This document shows positions 13,648-22,706 of a stretch of 36,961 nucleotides of DNA, piece after piece (within the stretch, counting starts at the first letter, position 1; each line of letters starts with the position of its first letter). The stretch is from a virus. The stretch is from the IMG/VR virus record IMGVR_UViG_3300010966_000076, positions 1-36,961 of that record; one strand, given 5' to 3'. The notes under the pieces are model-generated. The model saw only the letters and a program-made list of their open reading frames with translations. It made no database searches and was not told where the DNA came from. Made by a program: the position numbers and the translations under genes.

Positions 13648-15242
13648 TGCGAAAGCCCACCGCCAAGAAGCCTGCCCTCCCGCAGGTGAAGAAACCCAAG
13701 ACGCCCAGCGTGGCCCGTAACACGGCTCCGCAGAAGCAGGCGTCGGGTGGCGGACAAGGCCCGGGCATCTTCTCGAACTTCGAGTCCGCCAAGTTCAGCA
13801 ACAAGCGTTCGTGGATTTGGTCGTCTTGGCCGCAGGACTTCAAGAAGACCATGACGGTCTTCGACCGCATGGAGACCACGCGCAAGATGCGCTGGTTGGA
13901 ACTCAATGCGGGACTCATCCGTCAGGTGCTGGCCGACATGGCCTTGTATACCGTCGGTGGGGGCATCAAGGCTCAGGCCCAGTCGGGCGACGAGATGTGG
14001 GACGACGCCGCCGAAGCCTACTTCAAGCAATGGGCCTCCCGTGCCTGCGATATCACGGGCCGCTTCTCGTTCTTCGAGCTACAGCACATCTGCTGCCGCC
14101 TGATGGACCGTGACGGCGAGTGCTTCATCATCAAGACCCGTGGCCCCGGCGGCGAACCCCGCCTTCAGGTCATCGAATCCCACCGTGTCGGCAATTCGTC
14201 CAACAACGAAGTCCCGCCTGGCATGGTCGACGGCATCCTCTTTGGACCTTACGGTCAGCCGATTTCGTACAACGTGATCCGTTCAGATGGCTCTAGCCGC
14301 CTCGTGCCGGCCAATGCGGTCATTCACTTGTACGAACCCGAACTCGCCTCTGGTGCGCGGGCGTACAGCCCCCTCCAGCACTCGATCAATAACTTGGTCG
14401 ATATGCTGGAGATTCTTTCGTTGGAGAAACTGGCGGTCAAGACCTCGTCCGATATCACGCGCACGATCAGCCGTGAGAATCCGAACTTCGACGGCACCCA
14501 GTCCGACTTCGAGGCGTTCGGCATGAAGCCGCAGGACTACGGCGACGGCATGACCGACCCGAGCGAAGCGTCGACGTTCCTCGGCGGCAAGGTGCTGGCT
14601 CTCGCCCCCGGTGAGAAACTTGAGTCCTTCGAGTCCAACCGCCCGAACAAGACCTTCGACGGATTCATCGAACACCTTGAGCGTGACTCCCTCGCAGGGA
14701 TGCTGCCTTACGAGTTCGTGGCCAATCCGACCAAGGCCGGCGGCGCGGTCATGCGTTTCGTGGTCGCCAAGGCCGACCGCAAGTTCTCGCACCGCCAGGC
14801 GGTCATGGTGCAGCGTTTCCTCACCCCCGTCTGGGGCTACATCATCGGCTCGGCCATCAAGGACGGCTACCTCCGTTCCACCGAGTACTGGACCAATGTC
14901 ACTTGGACGACGCCGAAGCGTGTCACCGTCGACGCCGGCCGAGATGCCCAGCAGAACCGTCAGGATATCGAATCCGGCCTCAAGACCCTCACCGAGAACT
15001 ACCTCGAAGAAGGCCAAGACCCGAAGGAGCAGATGCGTTCCAACGCCGCCGAGAAGCGTTACCTCCTCGACCTATCCAAGGAATTCAACGTCCCGCTGTC
15101 GATGCTCTACAAGCCGCAGAACGTGGCCCCCGCCGACATCAACGCTTCCGTCGCCGAAGAAGAACCCGCCCAGATGGACGACGGAGCGAAGATCGTCGAA
15201 GACGACGTCGACCCGGACGACGAAAAAACCTTCAACAAATAA
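13647..15242 (+). CDS. Portal protein (lambda B family)
   Basis: A 531-residue protein forming the dodecameric ring through which DNA enters and leaves the head. It matches the lambda portal family: the LELNAGLIRQVLADMALYTVGGGIKA region, HLYEPELASGARAYSPLQ (the usual R-G-x-S/Y-x-L context) and the KADRKFSHRQAVMVQRFLTPVWGYI region. The N-terminus (1-45) is basic and disordered, and the C-terminus is acidic. Length is close to lambda B (533). It lies between the gpW-like and S49 protease genes, in standard order. Confidence 0.92.
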   Translation: MRKPTAKKPALPQVKKPKTPSVARNTAPQKQASGGGQGPGIFSNFESAKFSNKRSWIWSSWPQDFKKTMTVFDRMETTRKMRWLELNAGLIRQVLADMALYTVGGGIKAQAQSGDEMWDDAAEAYFKQWASRACDITGRFSFFELQHICCRLMDRDGECFIIKTRGPGGEPRLQVIESHRVGNSSNNEVPPGMVDGILFGPYGQPISYNVIRSDGSSRLVPANAVIHLYEPELASGARAYSPLQHSINNLVDMLEILSLEKLAVKTSSDITRTISRENPNFDGTQSDFEAFGMKPQDYGDGMTDPSEASTFLGGKVLALAPGEKLESFESNRPNKTFDGFIEHLERDSLAGMLPYEFVANPTKAGGAVMRFVVAKADRKFSHRQAVMVQRFLTPVWGYIIGSAIKDGYLRSTEYWTNVTWTTPKRVTVDAGRDAQQNRQDIESGLKTLTENYLEEGQDPKEQMRSNAAEKRYLLDLSKEFNVPLSMLYKPQNVAPADINASVAEEEPAQMDDGAKIVEDDVDPDDEKTFNK

Positions 15243-15245
15243 TCC

Positions 15246-16313
15246 ATGTATTCCCTTTCCAACGCTTTCAAGACCTTCGCGCCGATGCTCATCGAGCCGG
15301 CGAAGGCCAAGGCTTACCTTGAGAAGGTGGCCAACCTGTCCCCGACCGACCTTAAGGCGGGCGATGACTTGGAGGACATGATGGAGATGCTCTTCGGCCC
15401 AAAGCCGATGATGATCAAGTCGGGTGACCTCGCCATCATCCCCGTGAAGGGCGTGATTGGGTCTGGTCTCACCGAGCTGGAAAAGATGATGGGTGCGACC
15501 GATATCGAAGACATCCAAGAGATGCTCGAAGACGCCGAGCGTGACCCGGGCGTCGAAACCATAATCCTCGACTTCGACACGCCTGGCGGCACCGTCACCG
15601 GCGTCCCCGAGATGGCTGCTCGCATCCGCGCCTGCAAGAAGCGGACCATCGGCTGGACCTGCAAACAGTCCTGCTCCGCTGGTATGTGGTTGATGAGCCA
15701 ATGCGACGAGGTCTTCGTGTCCCCGTCGTCCGTCGTCGGCTCCATCGGGGTCTACATCCCGATCTACGACATGAAGGCGGCTTACGCCGAGGAAGGCATC
15801 ACCGTCGACCTCATCAAGGCCGGCTGGGCCAAGGGCGCGGGCTACACCGGCACCTCCATGACCCCCGAACAGCGGAAACTGTTCCAAGACGACGTCGACG
15901 AGATGCACAAGTGGTTCATCATGGATATCAAGGCCGTCCGCACCTACGCCGACGAAGCCGATATGCAGGGTCAATGCTGGTCGGGCAAGAAGGGTGCTGA
16001 GAAGAACCTTGTCTCCGGCCTGATGAACACCTTCGACGACCTCCTGATGGCCATCGACCCCGAGGAGTACGCCATTTACGAACGGGCCGAGAAGCAAGTG
16101 CCGGTCGGTGGCCCTGCAAATTACGCCCAGGCGGCTGATGTGTCCCCCGAGCAGGGCGACAAGGACGAAGTGGCCCCCATTTCCGACGGCGACAAGAAAA
16201 AGAAGAAAAAGAAGAAAAAGCCCGACGGCACGGATTCGGACGAGGACGAAGAAGACGAGATTCCGAACGAGGAGTGTCCCCCCGTGGATACCGACTGCAA
16301 GCCCAAGGCTTGA
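15246..16313 (+). CDS. S49-family prohead protease (lambda C-like)
   Basis: A 355-residue serine peptidase of the SppA/S49 group that would cleave the scaffold and prohead proteins. The nucleophile is S144 in QSCSAGMWLMS and the general base is K196 in KAGWAKGAGY. The strand LDFDTPGGTV and the SSVVGSIGVY segment complete the fold. The C-terminal tail is unusual: nine consecutive Lys (16194-16220), then an acidic stretch. Only a TGA and 18 bases separate it from the ATG of the next gene, which is in the same frame. In lambda the scaffold lies inside C; here the scaffold-like part follows as a separate frame. Confidence 0.9.
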   Translation: MYSLSNAFKTFAPMLIEPAKAKAYLEKVANLSPTDLKAGDDLEDMMEMLFGPKPMMIKSGDLAIIPVKGVIGSGLTELEKMMGATDIEDIQEMLEDAERDPGVETIILDFDTPGGTVTGVPEMAARIRACKKRTIGWTCKQSCSAGMWLMSQCDEVFVSPSSVVGSIGVYIPIYDMKAAYAEEGITVDLIKAGWAKGAGYTGTSMTPEQRKLFQDDVDEMHKWFIMDIKAVRTYADEADMQGQCWSGKKGAEKNLVSGLMNTFDDLLMAIDPEEYAIYERAEKQVPVGGPANYAQAADVSPEQGDKDEVAPISDGDKKKKKKKKKPDGTDSDEDEEDEIPNEECPPVDTDCKPKA

Positions 16314-16329
16314 CACTTGGCTAAACCCA
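16310..16329 (+). promoter_or_regulatory. Late junction element, copy 2
   Basis: TTGACA-N3-GGCTAAACCCA, overlapping the stop of the protease gene and ending two bases before ATG 16332. CTTGG and CCAAG form five-base arms across it. Confidence 0.65.
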
Positions 16330-16331
16330 AG

Positions 16332-16793
16332 ATGACGCTCGAAGAACGCCTTAACTCGCTGAAGGAAGCCTTCACCGGCAAGACCGCTGAGGTCGAAGCC
16401 AAGGCCAGCGAAGTTGCCTCCCTCACCGCCAAGGTCGACGAACTGACCGCTGCGATGTCCGCCAAGGACGCTTCGCTCGTCGAGTTCACCGCCAAGGTCG
16501 AAGACCTTTCGGCCAAGCTCGCCGCCGCCGATGAACTTCGTGCGAAGGCCGAAGCCCAGGCCGCTGCGATTTCCGCCTCGCAGGAAACTGCCGGCAAGCG
16601 CGCCGCCGCCATCGCCGCCTCCGTCGGCGTCAACCCCCTTGAAGTCACCCCCTCCGAGGTCGCCGCTACTTCCAAGAGCGACGCTGAGATCTCCGAGGAG
16701 TGGGTGGCTCTCAAACAGAAGGACGCCAAAGTGGCCTCCGACTTCTACAGCAAGAACCGTCCGGCCATCCTCCGCGCCGCCGGCCTTCGCTGA
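16332..16793 (+). CDS. Scaffold-like coiled-coil protein
   Basis: A 153-residue protein, almost entirely alanine/glutamate/lysine-rich coiled coil for about 100 residues, with a small C-terminal region ending ILRAAGLR. Its place between protease and major capsid and its composition fit a head scaffold. An alternative TTG start at 16317 would add five residues but lies inside the conserved junction element, so ATG 16332 is preferred. The same-frame position behind the protease recalls the lambda C/Nu3 arrangement. Confidence 0.65.
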   Translation: MTLEERLNSLKEAFTGKTAEVEAKASEVASLTAKVDELTAAMSAKDASLVEFTAKVEDLSAKLAAADELRAKAEAQAAAISASQETAGKRAAAIAASVGVNPLEVTPSEVAATSKSDAEISEEWVALKQKDAKVASDFYSKNRPAILRAAGLR

Positions 16794-16824
16794 TTCCCCT
16801 CTCCCCCTAACCTAACTCCCTACT

Positions 16825-17739
16825 ATGTCTAACAGCATTGGTGGTTTGACCCTCCAGCTCGTCGCTGAAGAGTCCCTCCGCACCCTCGTCCCCGAACTCG
16901 TTCCCCTGACGGAAATCGCCGTCACCGATTTCGGTAACTACGTCGCCGAGCGCGGCACCACGGTCCACACCCGTTATGCCTCCGCTTTCTCCGCCACGAC
17001 CTTTGACCCGGCTAACGGCTTCGTGCCTGCTTCCGCCGTGTCGACGGACGTTCCCGTGACCATCGCCGACCTCAAGTATGTCGACGTCGCCTTCACCGAC
17101 TACGAAGCGTCCACCCTTAGCCTGGAACGCCTCCGCCGCCTCTTCTTCGCCCCGATCGCCAACGCCGTCCAGAAGTCCCTGTTCGACGAAGTGCTGTCCA
17201 AGGTGACCGCCGCTAACTTCGCCACGACCGCCTACTCGGGCGCGATGGCCGACTTCGACCGCAAGGCCGTCGCCGCTGCTGCCAAGAACCTGACCAAGGC
17301 TAACCTGCCCCACATCGGTCGCAAGCTCCTCCTCAGCCCCGACGCCCTCGGCCAGCTCGTTCAGGACCCGTCCGTCGCCCAGACCTTCTCCTACGGTAAC
17401 AGCGATGTTATCCAGAAGAATGCGATCAGCAAGGAACTCCACGGCTTCAGCGTCTCGGAATACAACGGTTTCCCGTCCTCCGGCACCGCCTTCACCGAAG
17501 GTCTCAACGGCGTCGCTTCCTGCAAGGAAGGTCTCGTCATCGTGACCCGTGTTCCTGCTACCCCCACCACGGGCGGTGGCGAGCAGATGGTCGTTCAGGA
17601 CCCGGACAGCAAGTTCTCCTTCGCTCTCCGCTACTGGTACAACTGGCAGGCCGGTCAGCACAATATGTCCGCCCTGTGGCTCGTCGGTTCGGCTGTCGGT
17701 AACCCGGCCGCCCTCCAGCGCATCCGCTTCACCTCGTAA
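16825..17739 (+). CDS. Major capsid protein
   Basis: A 304-residue protein, probably with the HK97 fold, forming the shell. Supporting signs are its place after protease and scaffold, the size, the strongly optimised C-ending codon use (highest in the window), an alpha-helical spine-like region (EASTLSLERLRRLFFAPIAN) and the HNMSALWLVGSAVGNP end. It is followed by hairpins and a strong terminator, as expected for the most abundant transcript. No close family can be named from sequence alone. Confidence 0.8.
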   Translation: MSNSIGGLTLQLVAEESLRTLVPELVPLTEIAVTDFGNYVAERGTTVHTRYASAFSATTFDPANGFVPASAVSTDVPVTIADLKYVDVAFTDYEASTLSLERLRRLFFAPIANAVQKSLFDEVLSKVTAANFATTAYSGAMADFDRKAVAAAAKNLTKANLPHIGRKLLLSPDALGQLVQDPSVAQTFSYGNSDVIQKNAISKELHGFSVSEYNGFPSSGTAFTEGLNGVASCKEGLVIVTRVPATPTTGGGEQMVVQDPDSKFSFALRYWYNWQAGQHNMSALWLVGSAVGNPAALQRIRFTS

Positions 17740-17745
17740 CCTTTC

Positions 17746-17765
17746 GGGGGAGTTTAAAATCCCCC
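17746..17765 (+). promoter_or_regulatory. Hairpin after capsid gene
   Basis: GGGGGA and TCCCCC form a six-base stem with an eight-base loop, seven bases after the capsid stop codon. With no T tail it may stabilise the capsid mRNA 3' end ahead of the true terminator. Confidence 0.45.
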
Positions 17766-17782
17766 AAAGCGACAATGCGAAG

Positions 17783-17820
17783 CCCACTCCCCGCGCCACG
17801 GGGGGTGGGTTTCTTATTTT
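17783..17820 (+). terminator. Rho-independent terminator after capsid gene
   Basis: An 11-base stem (one G-U pair) with a CGCCA loop is followed by TTTCTTATTTT. It is very strong and sits immediately before the late junction element that precedes the next gene, so downstream tail genes need readthrough or new initiation here. Confidence 0.9.
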
Positions 17821-17838
17821 GACAATGGGCTAAACCCA
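17819..17838 (+). promoter_or_regulatory. Late junction element, copy 3
   Basis: TTGACA-N3-GGCTAAACCCA, whose last A is the first base of ATG 17838. ATGGG and CCCAT form perfect arms. Its placement directly behind a strong terminator suggests it restarts transcription, although no normal -10 is seen. Confidence 0.65.
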
Positions 17839-18176
17839 TGTCGGGAATCACGGACGAATGGGCTTTAGACGCCTCGGAAATCCTTTCCGAGATTCCTAAG
17901 GCCGTGACCGTTAAAAACGTCCCAGGCGGCTCGCCAGTAGCCTTAAACGCCCTGATGACGCAGCCGGCCATCATGCAGGACTTGGAAACGGGTGGTTTCC
18001 TGAACCATACCTCTTTCGACATGAAGTTCCTGCGGACGGACGCCGCCGCCAATCCGGGGCTGATCGCCTTCGGGAATGTGGTGGCCTACGGGGGTCAGGA
18101 GTTCCGCATTATGACCGTGACGGACCGCACCCCCTCCGCCTGGGTCATCGTCAAAGTCCAGACCAAGGTCCAGTAA
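17838..18176 (+). CDS. Head completion / head-tail joining protein candidate
   Basis: A 112-residue beta-rich protein. By position after the capsid gene and before the tail terminator-like gene, it would seal the head vertex (as lambda FII). No motif proves this. ATG overlaps the junction element, and the stop shares a base with the next start (TAATG). Confidence 0.5.
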   Translation: MSGITDEWALDASEILSEIPKAVTVKNVPGGSPVALNALMTQPAIMQDLETGGFLNHTSFDMKFLRTDAAANPGLIAFGNVVAYGGQEFRIMTVTDRTPSAWVIVKVQTKVQ

Positions 18177-19156
18177 TGGCCTTAGTGGTCACAGTCCGCA
18201 AGGGCGTCAAGGTCGACTACACCGAGTTCGCCAAGCATCTGGCGTTGTACGTTTTGGTTATGCGTAAAAGCGTTGTTGGTTTACTGAAGCAGCAAGCGCG
18301 GCTATTCGCCAAGGATATGTGCGACTTCACCCCGCCTTTCTCAGGCACTCAGCCGTCAATCAGCAAGGGCGGCGAGGGGGGCTTCGGAAACAAAGCCCGC
18401 AACAAAGGCCGGGATGCCGTCAGCCGTGACGTGCGTAAGATTTTCGCCCCATTGGTCCAAGCTCCCGCCACGGCTATTGCGGCATCAGATAACGTCGGTA
18501 TTTTTAACGCTTGGATTAAAGAAAAACTAAAACTTCCAAGCCCACATCAACCTGAATACATTTTTAAGATGGTAGAGAAAGTTGGAAAATATAATAGTGA
18601 AGGAATACTAGGACAGGGTGAGTTTGAGCATTTCCAACGTATCGAATCTAAAAAGGGTGGAAATCGAGTTGCTGTACATCTTGGAACTACCGAAGGCACG
18701 GTAAGGTCTATCCATGAATTACGACGTGGACGCCCTTCTTACAAGGTATCTCAGACCAGCAAGTCTATGATCAATTATGTCGACAACTGGAAGCCCGTCG
18801 AACGCTACATCAAGAAAGTCCAGCAGCGCGTCGGCAAGTTGAAGTCCGGCTGGTACTACGCCGGCCTTCAGCTTGGAAAGATGCCTACCTCCGCCTGGAT
18901 TGCCAATCAGGGTGCTGGAACTTCCATCTACCAGCCCAAGTTGATTGGTCCAGACCCGACCATCAAACTCGGCTCAACCGTAGGCCGTAACTACAGCCAA
19001 GGCTACCATTTCATGCGTATGGCCATGAACCACCGGGCATACGCCATGCGTGTGGCCATGCTTAAGCACCTTCAAGCCCCGCGCAACCACGGCAAGCTCG
19101 TCGACGTCATCCGCCGGCTTCAAGGCGGTTTTGAACTTTCTAACACCGAATCCTAA
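18176..19156 (+). CDS. Minor tail / head-tail connector protein
   Basis: A 326-residue, basic, largely helical protein in the place of lambda Z / HK97 gp10-like genes that connect tail and head. No clear family motif is seen. A central stretch (about 18505-18770) is far richer in A/T and in A/T-ending codons than the flanks, as if replaced by recombination. The flanks use the genome's usual C/G-ending codons. ATG overlaps the upstream stop. Confidence 0.5.
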   Translation: MALVVTVRKGVKVDYTEFAKHLALYVLVMRKSVVGLLKQQARLFAKDMCDFTPPFSGTQPSISKGGEGGFGNKARNKGRDAVSRDVRKIFAPLVQAPATAIAASDNVGIFNAWIKEKLKLPSPHQPEYIFKMVEKVGKYNSEGILGQGEFEHFQRIESKKGGNRVAVHLGTTEGTVRSIHELRRGRPSYKVSQTSKSMINYVDNWKPVERYIKKVQQRVGKLKSGWYYAGLQLGKMPTSAWIANQGAGTSIYQPKLIGPDPTIKLGSTVGRNYSQGYHFMRMAMNHRAYAMRVAMLKHLQAPRNHGKLVDVIRRLQGGFELSNTES

Positions 19157-19599
19157 TGCCCCCCCCTACCTTCTTCAGTTTCCGCACCGTCCTTGAGAAC
19201 AAGGTGGCCGAATACCTAACGCCGCTGTTCCCGGGCGTCACCGTCCACAAGGGCGTGACCGATGAGATCAGGGTCATCCCCATCATCATCGCCCATGCAG
19301 AGTCGAGCCAGGCGGTCCAAGAGCTAGGCTCGAACGCCCTAGGCAATTACACGGCTACCCTTAAACTGTACATCTACTCGTCCGCCGATGACGAGACCCT
19401 CGAAGTCCACCGGGCTAGGGTCGTCGAGGTCATCGGGGCCATGCGCGACGTGCTGGCCCTTCAGGCTCTCTGGAATCCGACGACGGACGGGCAGCTCTAC
19501 GACCTGTGGATTGCCAACGACGAGGAAGGCATGAGCCAGCGTCGGTACGGAAATGTCATCGAATATACCGTCTGGGGGGTCATGCCGACCGCCCCTTGA
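19156..19599 (+). CDS. Tail terminator-like protein
   Basis: A 147-residue protein. The N-terminal VLENKVAEYLTPLFPGVTV helix-strand pattern, mid-chain beta strands (YTATLKLYIYSSADDETLEVHRARVVEVIGAM) and the final NVIEYTVWGVMP strand follow the lambda U / tail-completion layout. It would cap the tail tube. It overlaps the upstream gene by one base. The family is inferred from pattern and position. Confidence 0.6.
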   Translation: MPPPTFFSFRTVLENKVAEYLTPLFPGVTVHKGVTDEIRVIPIIIAHAESSQAVQELGSNALGNYTATLKLYIYSSADDETLEVHRARVVEVIGAMRDVLALQALWNPTTDGQLYDLWIANDEEGMSQRRYGNVIEYTVWGVMPTAP

Positions 19600-19615
19600 C
19601 ACTTGGCTAAACCCA
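19596..19615 (+). promoter_or_regulatory. Late junction element, copy 4
   Basis: TTGACA-N3-GGCTAAACCCA, overlapping the stop codon of the tail terminator-like gene and lying seven bases before ATG 19623. Confidence 0.65.
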
Positions 19616-19622
19616 TACGACT

Positions 19623-19964
19623 ATGGCAGACACCCAGATTGATTACGGCGTACTCCACTTTTACGGTCTTCGTGGAACTGAGACCTACATGACGGTCCAG
19701 TCCGACTCCATCAGCGATACCTTCAAGCTGGACGTCGAAGTCGCAGACGAATCTGGCCGTATTATTACCGATCGCCTGGACGACGAATTCTTCGAGATTA
19801 CTGTTGAAGGCGTCCTTCTTGCCTCTGGTGCTATTCCTGCCAACGGCCAGCAATTCACCTATGGTGGAATTCAGTACATTCTGAAGTCCATCGAAGACAA
19901 GGGTACTAACAAGGATTTCCGTAAGGTTTCCGTCAAGGGCGTCAAGTACCAAGAAATCGGCTAA
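19623..19964 (+). CDS. Tail tube candidate
   Basis: A 113-residue beta-rich protein in the slot of the tail tube gene, between tail terminator-like and chaperone-like genes. It has its own junction element upstream, as a strongly expressed tube gene might. It is short for a tube protein, and no family motif is visible, so the role is provisional. Confidence 0.45.
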   Translation: MADTQIDYGVLHFYGLRGTETYMTVQSDSISDTFKLDVEVADESGRIITDRLDDEFFEITVEGVLLASGAIPANGQQFTYGGIQYILKSIEDKGTNKDFRKVSVKGVKYQEIG

Positions 19965-19978
19965 TAGGAAGGCATCCG

Positions 19979-20569
19979 ATGGATGCTCGATACCTACAGG
20001 CTACGACTGTCCTGCCCCACCAACATAAGGTGTGCGGCAGGACGCTTCGTCCTTTCTGCCTACGCCATCGGTTGGCCCTTGAGGCTATCGGGTCTCCGTT
20101 TCTTGATCCAGCGAACAAGAAGTTCGACCCTTTTCATGTGATGATGGCTGCGCGAATCCTGTCGACTTTCGACAAGGAGGAGATGGCCCGTCCGCTCTCG
20201 TTGGTCGAGAAACTATACATCACCCGGATGGCTTTCAGCCGAAAATACTATTCGCGCTGCGTAGGTCGCATCCTTGGGTGCATCCAGTCTTCTTTGTCTT
20301 ATCCGAAGTTCTGGACAAAGGAAAATAAGCAGAACAATAAATATGAACCTATCCCTTTCCCGCTTGCTTGCGTAGCCAATCTTTGCCGGAACGGCGTCAG
20401 CCTAGAGGAAGCATGGACCATGCCCGAAGGCGAGGCCGTCTGGATGTCCGTCGCCAGCGCGATCTACAACGGCAGCAAGATTGATATCTTATCCACAGAA
20501 GAGGAAAAAGACCTTGAGAAGTTCAACGAACGAATTGAGGCTTACAAGAAGGCCCATAATCATAACTAA
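19979..20569 (+). CDS. Tail assembly chaperone-like protein
   Basis: A 196-residue helical protein directly before the tape measure gene, where tail chaperones lie. It has an AGGAAGG ribosome site 7-8 bases before the ATG. The N-terminal half (LPHQHKVCGRTLRPFCLRHR) includes two cysteines. No programmed frameshift site was found between it and a second frame. Confidence 0.5.
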   Translation: MDARYLQATTVLPHQHKVCGRTLRPFCLRHRLALEAIGSPFLDPANKKFDPFHVMMAARILSTFDKEEMARPLSLVEKLYITRMAFSRKYYSRCVGRILGCIQSSLSYPKFWTKENKQNNKYEPIPFPLACVANLCRNGVSLEEAWTMPEGEAVWMSVASAIYNGSKIDILSTEEEKDLEKFNERIEAYKKAHNHN

Positions 20570-20574
20570 ACAAC

Positions 20575-21756
20575 ATGGCCGATTTAACAGCAACACTTGG
20601 AGTAGATATCAAAGAGTTCGAGAAGGGTCTTGCCGACGCCGGCAAATCCATCGGCAAGATGGGCGGCAAGGCTGAAAACCCATTCTCAGAAAGTGCGAAA
20701 CAATTCAGCTCTTTGCAGGGAATCGGTGGAATGGTTGCCGGTCCTATCGGGTCTACCATCGGTGCTTTTTTCGATGCCTTTGGAGGAATGATTTCTTCCG
20801 CGCTTTCCAAGGTAAAGGAGATCGCAGATTACTCTAAGCAAATCCGCCTGGCTTCTATTTCTACTGGGCTTTCCATCGACTCTATTCGTCGTGTAGAGGC
20901 GATTGGTGCGGCATTTGGAATTAGTCTTCAGGCTATGGTAAAAACTTCGGTTGAATTCACGCGCCGCATGGGCGAGGCTCGAATCAAGGGCGGCGAACTT
21001 ACCAACATCTTGGCCAAGATGGGCATTGGCTTGGACGAGGTCGCTAATGGAACTTTCAATCATCAGAAAGCAATGCAAGCCCTTGCTGAATCATACGCAG
21101 CAGGTACTGATGAAGCCACCTTGTTATACTACGGCACAAAGATGTTCGGCGATTCATTTAAGGAATTGCTCCCGATGATCAAGGCCGGTTCAAAGGCAAT
21201 TAGTGAAGCGTCTGGTAGTTATTACAATGCCGGAGAAGATGAAATTTCGGCTGCCGGACGATTGGCTGATATTATCGAGAACGTAGGAAGGTCTATCAAG
21301 AATATCCTGATTGATATTATCGGAGGATTCCATGCCATCATGGAAGACCTTGCTGAATTCTTAGATAATATTAGCGAGCCGGGATTTTGGAATCCGTTTG
21401 AAAGCTCGAAAGACAAATTGGCTCGTCAGATCAGGAACGCACCCAAAGGCATGACAAACGAAGAAATCAAAAATCGTGTCTTAAATTATTATCCTAAAAG
21501 CGAGAGGGACAAAGTTTCCAAAGAAATCGACGAAAAAAACAAAGGAAAAGGAAAAGTTCTCTCTCCGTTCGGTTTGACCGAAGCAGGCGGCGCGTCCCAG
21601 CTCCAGCAGATGGCCGGCGGCGATATCATTGGGACGATGGCCTTTTCTCCGCTCACTCAGATTGAAAAGAACACGAAGGAAACAGCCGATAACACCAAGC
21701 CAATCGGACAAGTCCCTCCTCAACCCACTCGTCCTCCCGACGTACTTACAAAATAA
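20575..21756 (+). CDS. Tape measure protein (short)
   Basis: A 393-residue protein with glycine/alanine-rich hydrophobic segments (GGMVAGPIGSTIGAFFDAFG at about 51-70), long helices and a proline-rich end (PPQPTRPP). It would set tail length and help DNA entry. At roughly 0.15 nm per residue this implies a tail of about 60 nm, short for a siphovirus. Codon use is more A/T-rich than in the head genes. No enzymatic domain is visible. Confidence 0.75.
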   Translation: MADLTATLGVDIKEFEKGLADAGKSIGKMGGKAENPFSESAKQFSSLQGIGGMVAGPIGSTIGAFFDAFGGMISSALSKVKEIADYSKQIRLASISTGLSIDSIRRVEAIGAAFGISLQAMVKTSVEFTRRMGEARIKGGELTNILAKMGIGLDEVANGTFNHQKAMQALAESYAAGTDEATLLYYGTKMFGDSFKELLPMIKAGSKAISEASGSYYNAGEDEISAAGRLADIIENVGRSIKNILIDIIGGFHAIMEDLAEFLDNISEPGFWNPFESSKDKLARQIRNAPKGMTNEEIKNRVLNYYPKSERDKVSKEIDEKNKGKGKVLSPFGLTEAGGASQLQQMAGGDIIGTMAFSPLTQIEKNTKETADNTKPIGQVPPQPTRPPDVLTK

Positions 21757-21758
21757 AC

Positions 21759-22706
21759 ATGGCCTCTGATACGACGATTGATTTTGGAAACCCTCTGGCT
21801 GAACCCATCCCCCAATCTGGATGGCAGGTCGAATCCGACTGCTTTGGGCTGCTCCAGGCTCAAGTCAAGTTCAAGTGGAACATCGATCGGCGCGGAGACT
21901 TTCCGACGAAGTTCGCCCTTGGCACGAAACTTAGCACTTTAATCATCGGCGTCGAAGCAGCCTACGCCAACATGGGCGTCTGGAAGGCCAACATGACGAC
22001 GGACAAGAATAATGTTCTGACCGTCACCGCCGACTTCTGCGGTATCGATCCTGCCAAGAACAGCGGAACAAAGACCGACACGCAGGTCGTTATGACCGGG
22101 GCGACGACCTCCGAGGCCATCGAACATCACCCCAACTTCCTTGGAGTGAACATGACGTCTGGTACGCCTAACCTAGACAAGCAGTTGGCCAACTGGCCTC
22201 CGACCAGCGGTTGGGACAGCAGCCTGGCCAATAACCCGAACCGCGCACTTTGGACGCCCAAGGTTGCCAACGGCGGTGCCACCCAAGGCTCTCAGTTCGT
22301 CGGCTTCCTGCCCACGCAAAGCAAGGACGAATACGACGCCGGAAACATCAACATCAAGGCTGGAATCAAGAACTATTACAAGCCTTCCAATACCCTGCGC
22401 TGTTTGTTCTATGTGGAAAACGAGACCAATGCCGTGGCCTATGCTTCTTATGTCGGATGGGTGAACAACGGATTGCTTTACGGACTTCCAGAGGCTTATC
22501 GAAAACTTGCCACGAATGGTTATGGCGGATCGTTCATTTATAGTGAAGTCTGGGCCGCTAAGATTAGGAAAAGTTTCCTTATCACGAATTGCTCCGTCGA
22601 ACGCTTCGGCAACATCTACAAGATTACCGCCGACCTGATGCTCTCCGGCATCTCTGGATGGGATAAGGATATCTATCCTCTAATCGACACCCCAGAGCCT
22701 ACATGA
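21759..22706 (+). CDS. Tail-tip protein, hypothetical
   Basis: A 315-residue beta-rich protein, rich in Asn, Gly and Trp, immediately after the tape measure. This is where distal tail and hub proteins are encoded. No family is recognised. The stop overlaps the next start (ATGA). Confidence 0.5.
   Translation: MASDTTIDFGNPLAEPIPQSGWQVESDCFGLLQAQVKFKWNIDRRGDFPTKFALGTKLSTLIIGVEAAYANMGVWKANMTTDKNNVLTVTADFCGIDPAKNSGTKTDTQVVMTGATTSEAIEHHPNFLGVNMTSGTPNLDKQLANWPPTSGWDSSLANNPNRALWTPKVANGGATQGSQFVGFLPTQSKDEYDAGNINIKAGIKNYYKPSNTLRCLFYVENETNAVAYASYVGWVNNGLLYGLPEAYRKLATNGYGGSFIYSEVWAAKIRKSFLITNCSVERFGNIYKITADLMLSGISGWDKDIYPLIDTPEPT

Noticed and set aside
16310-16329. TTGACA of the late element as an ordinary sigma-70 -35 box
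   Set aside because: At 17 bases downstream there is no acceptable -10 in most copies, and the start codon already lies within that distance.
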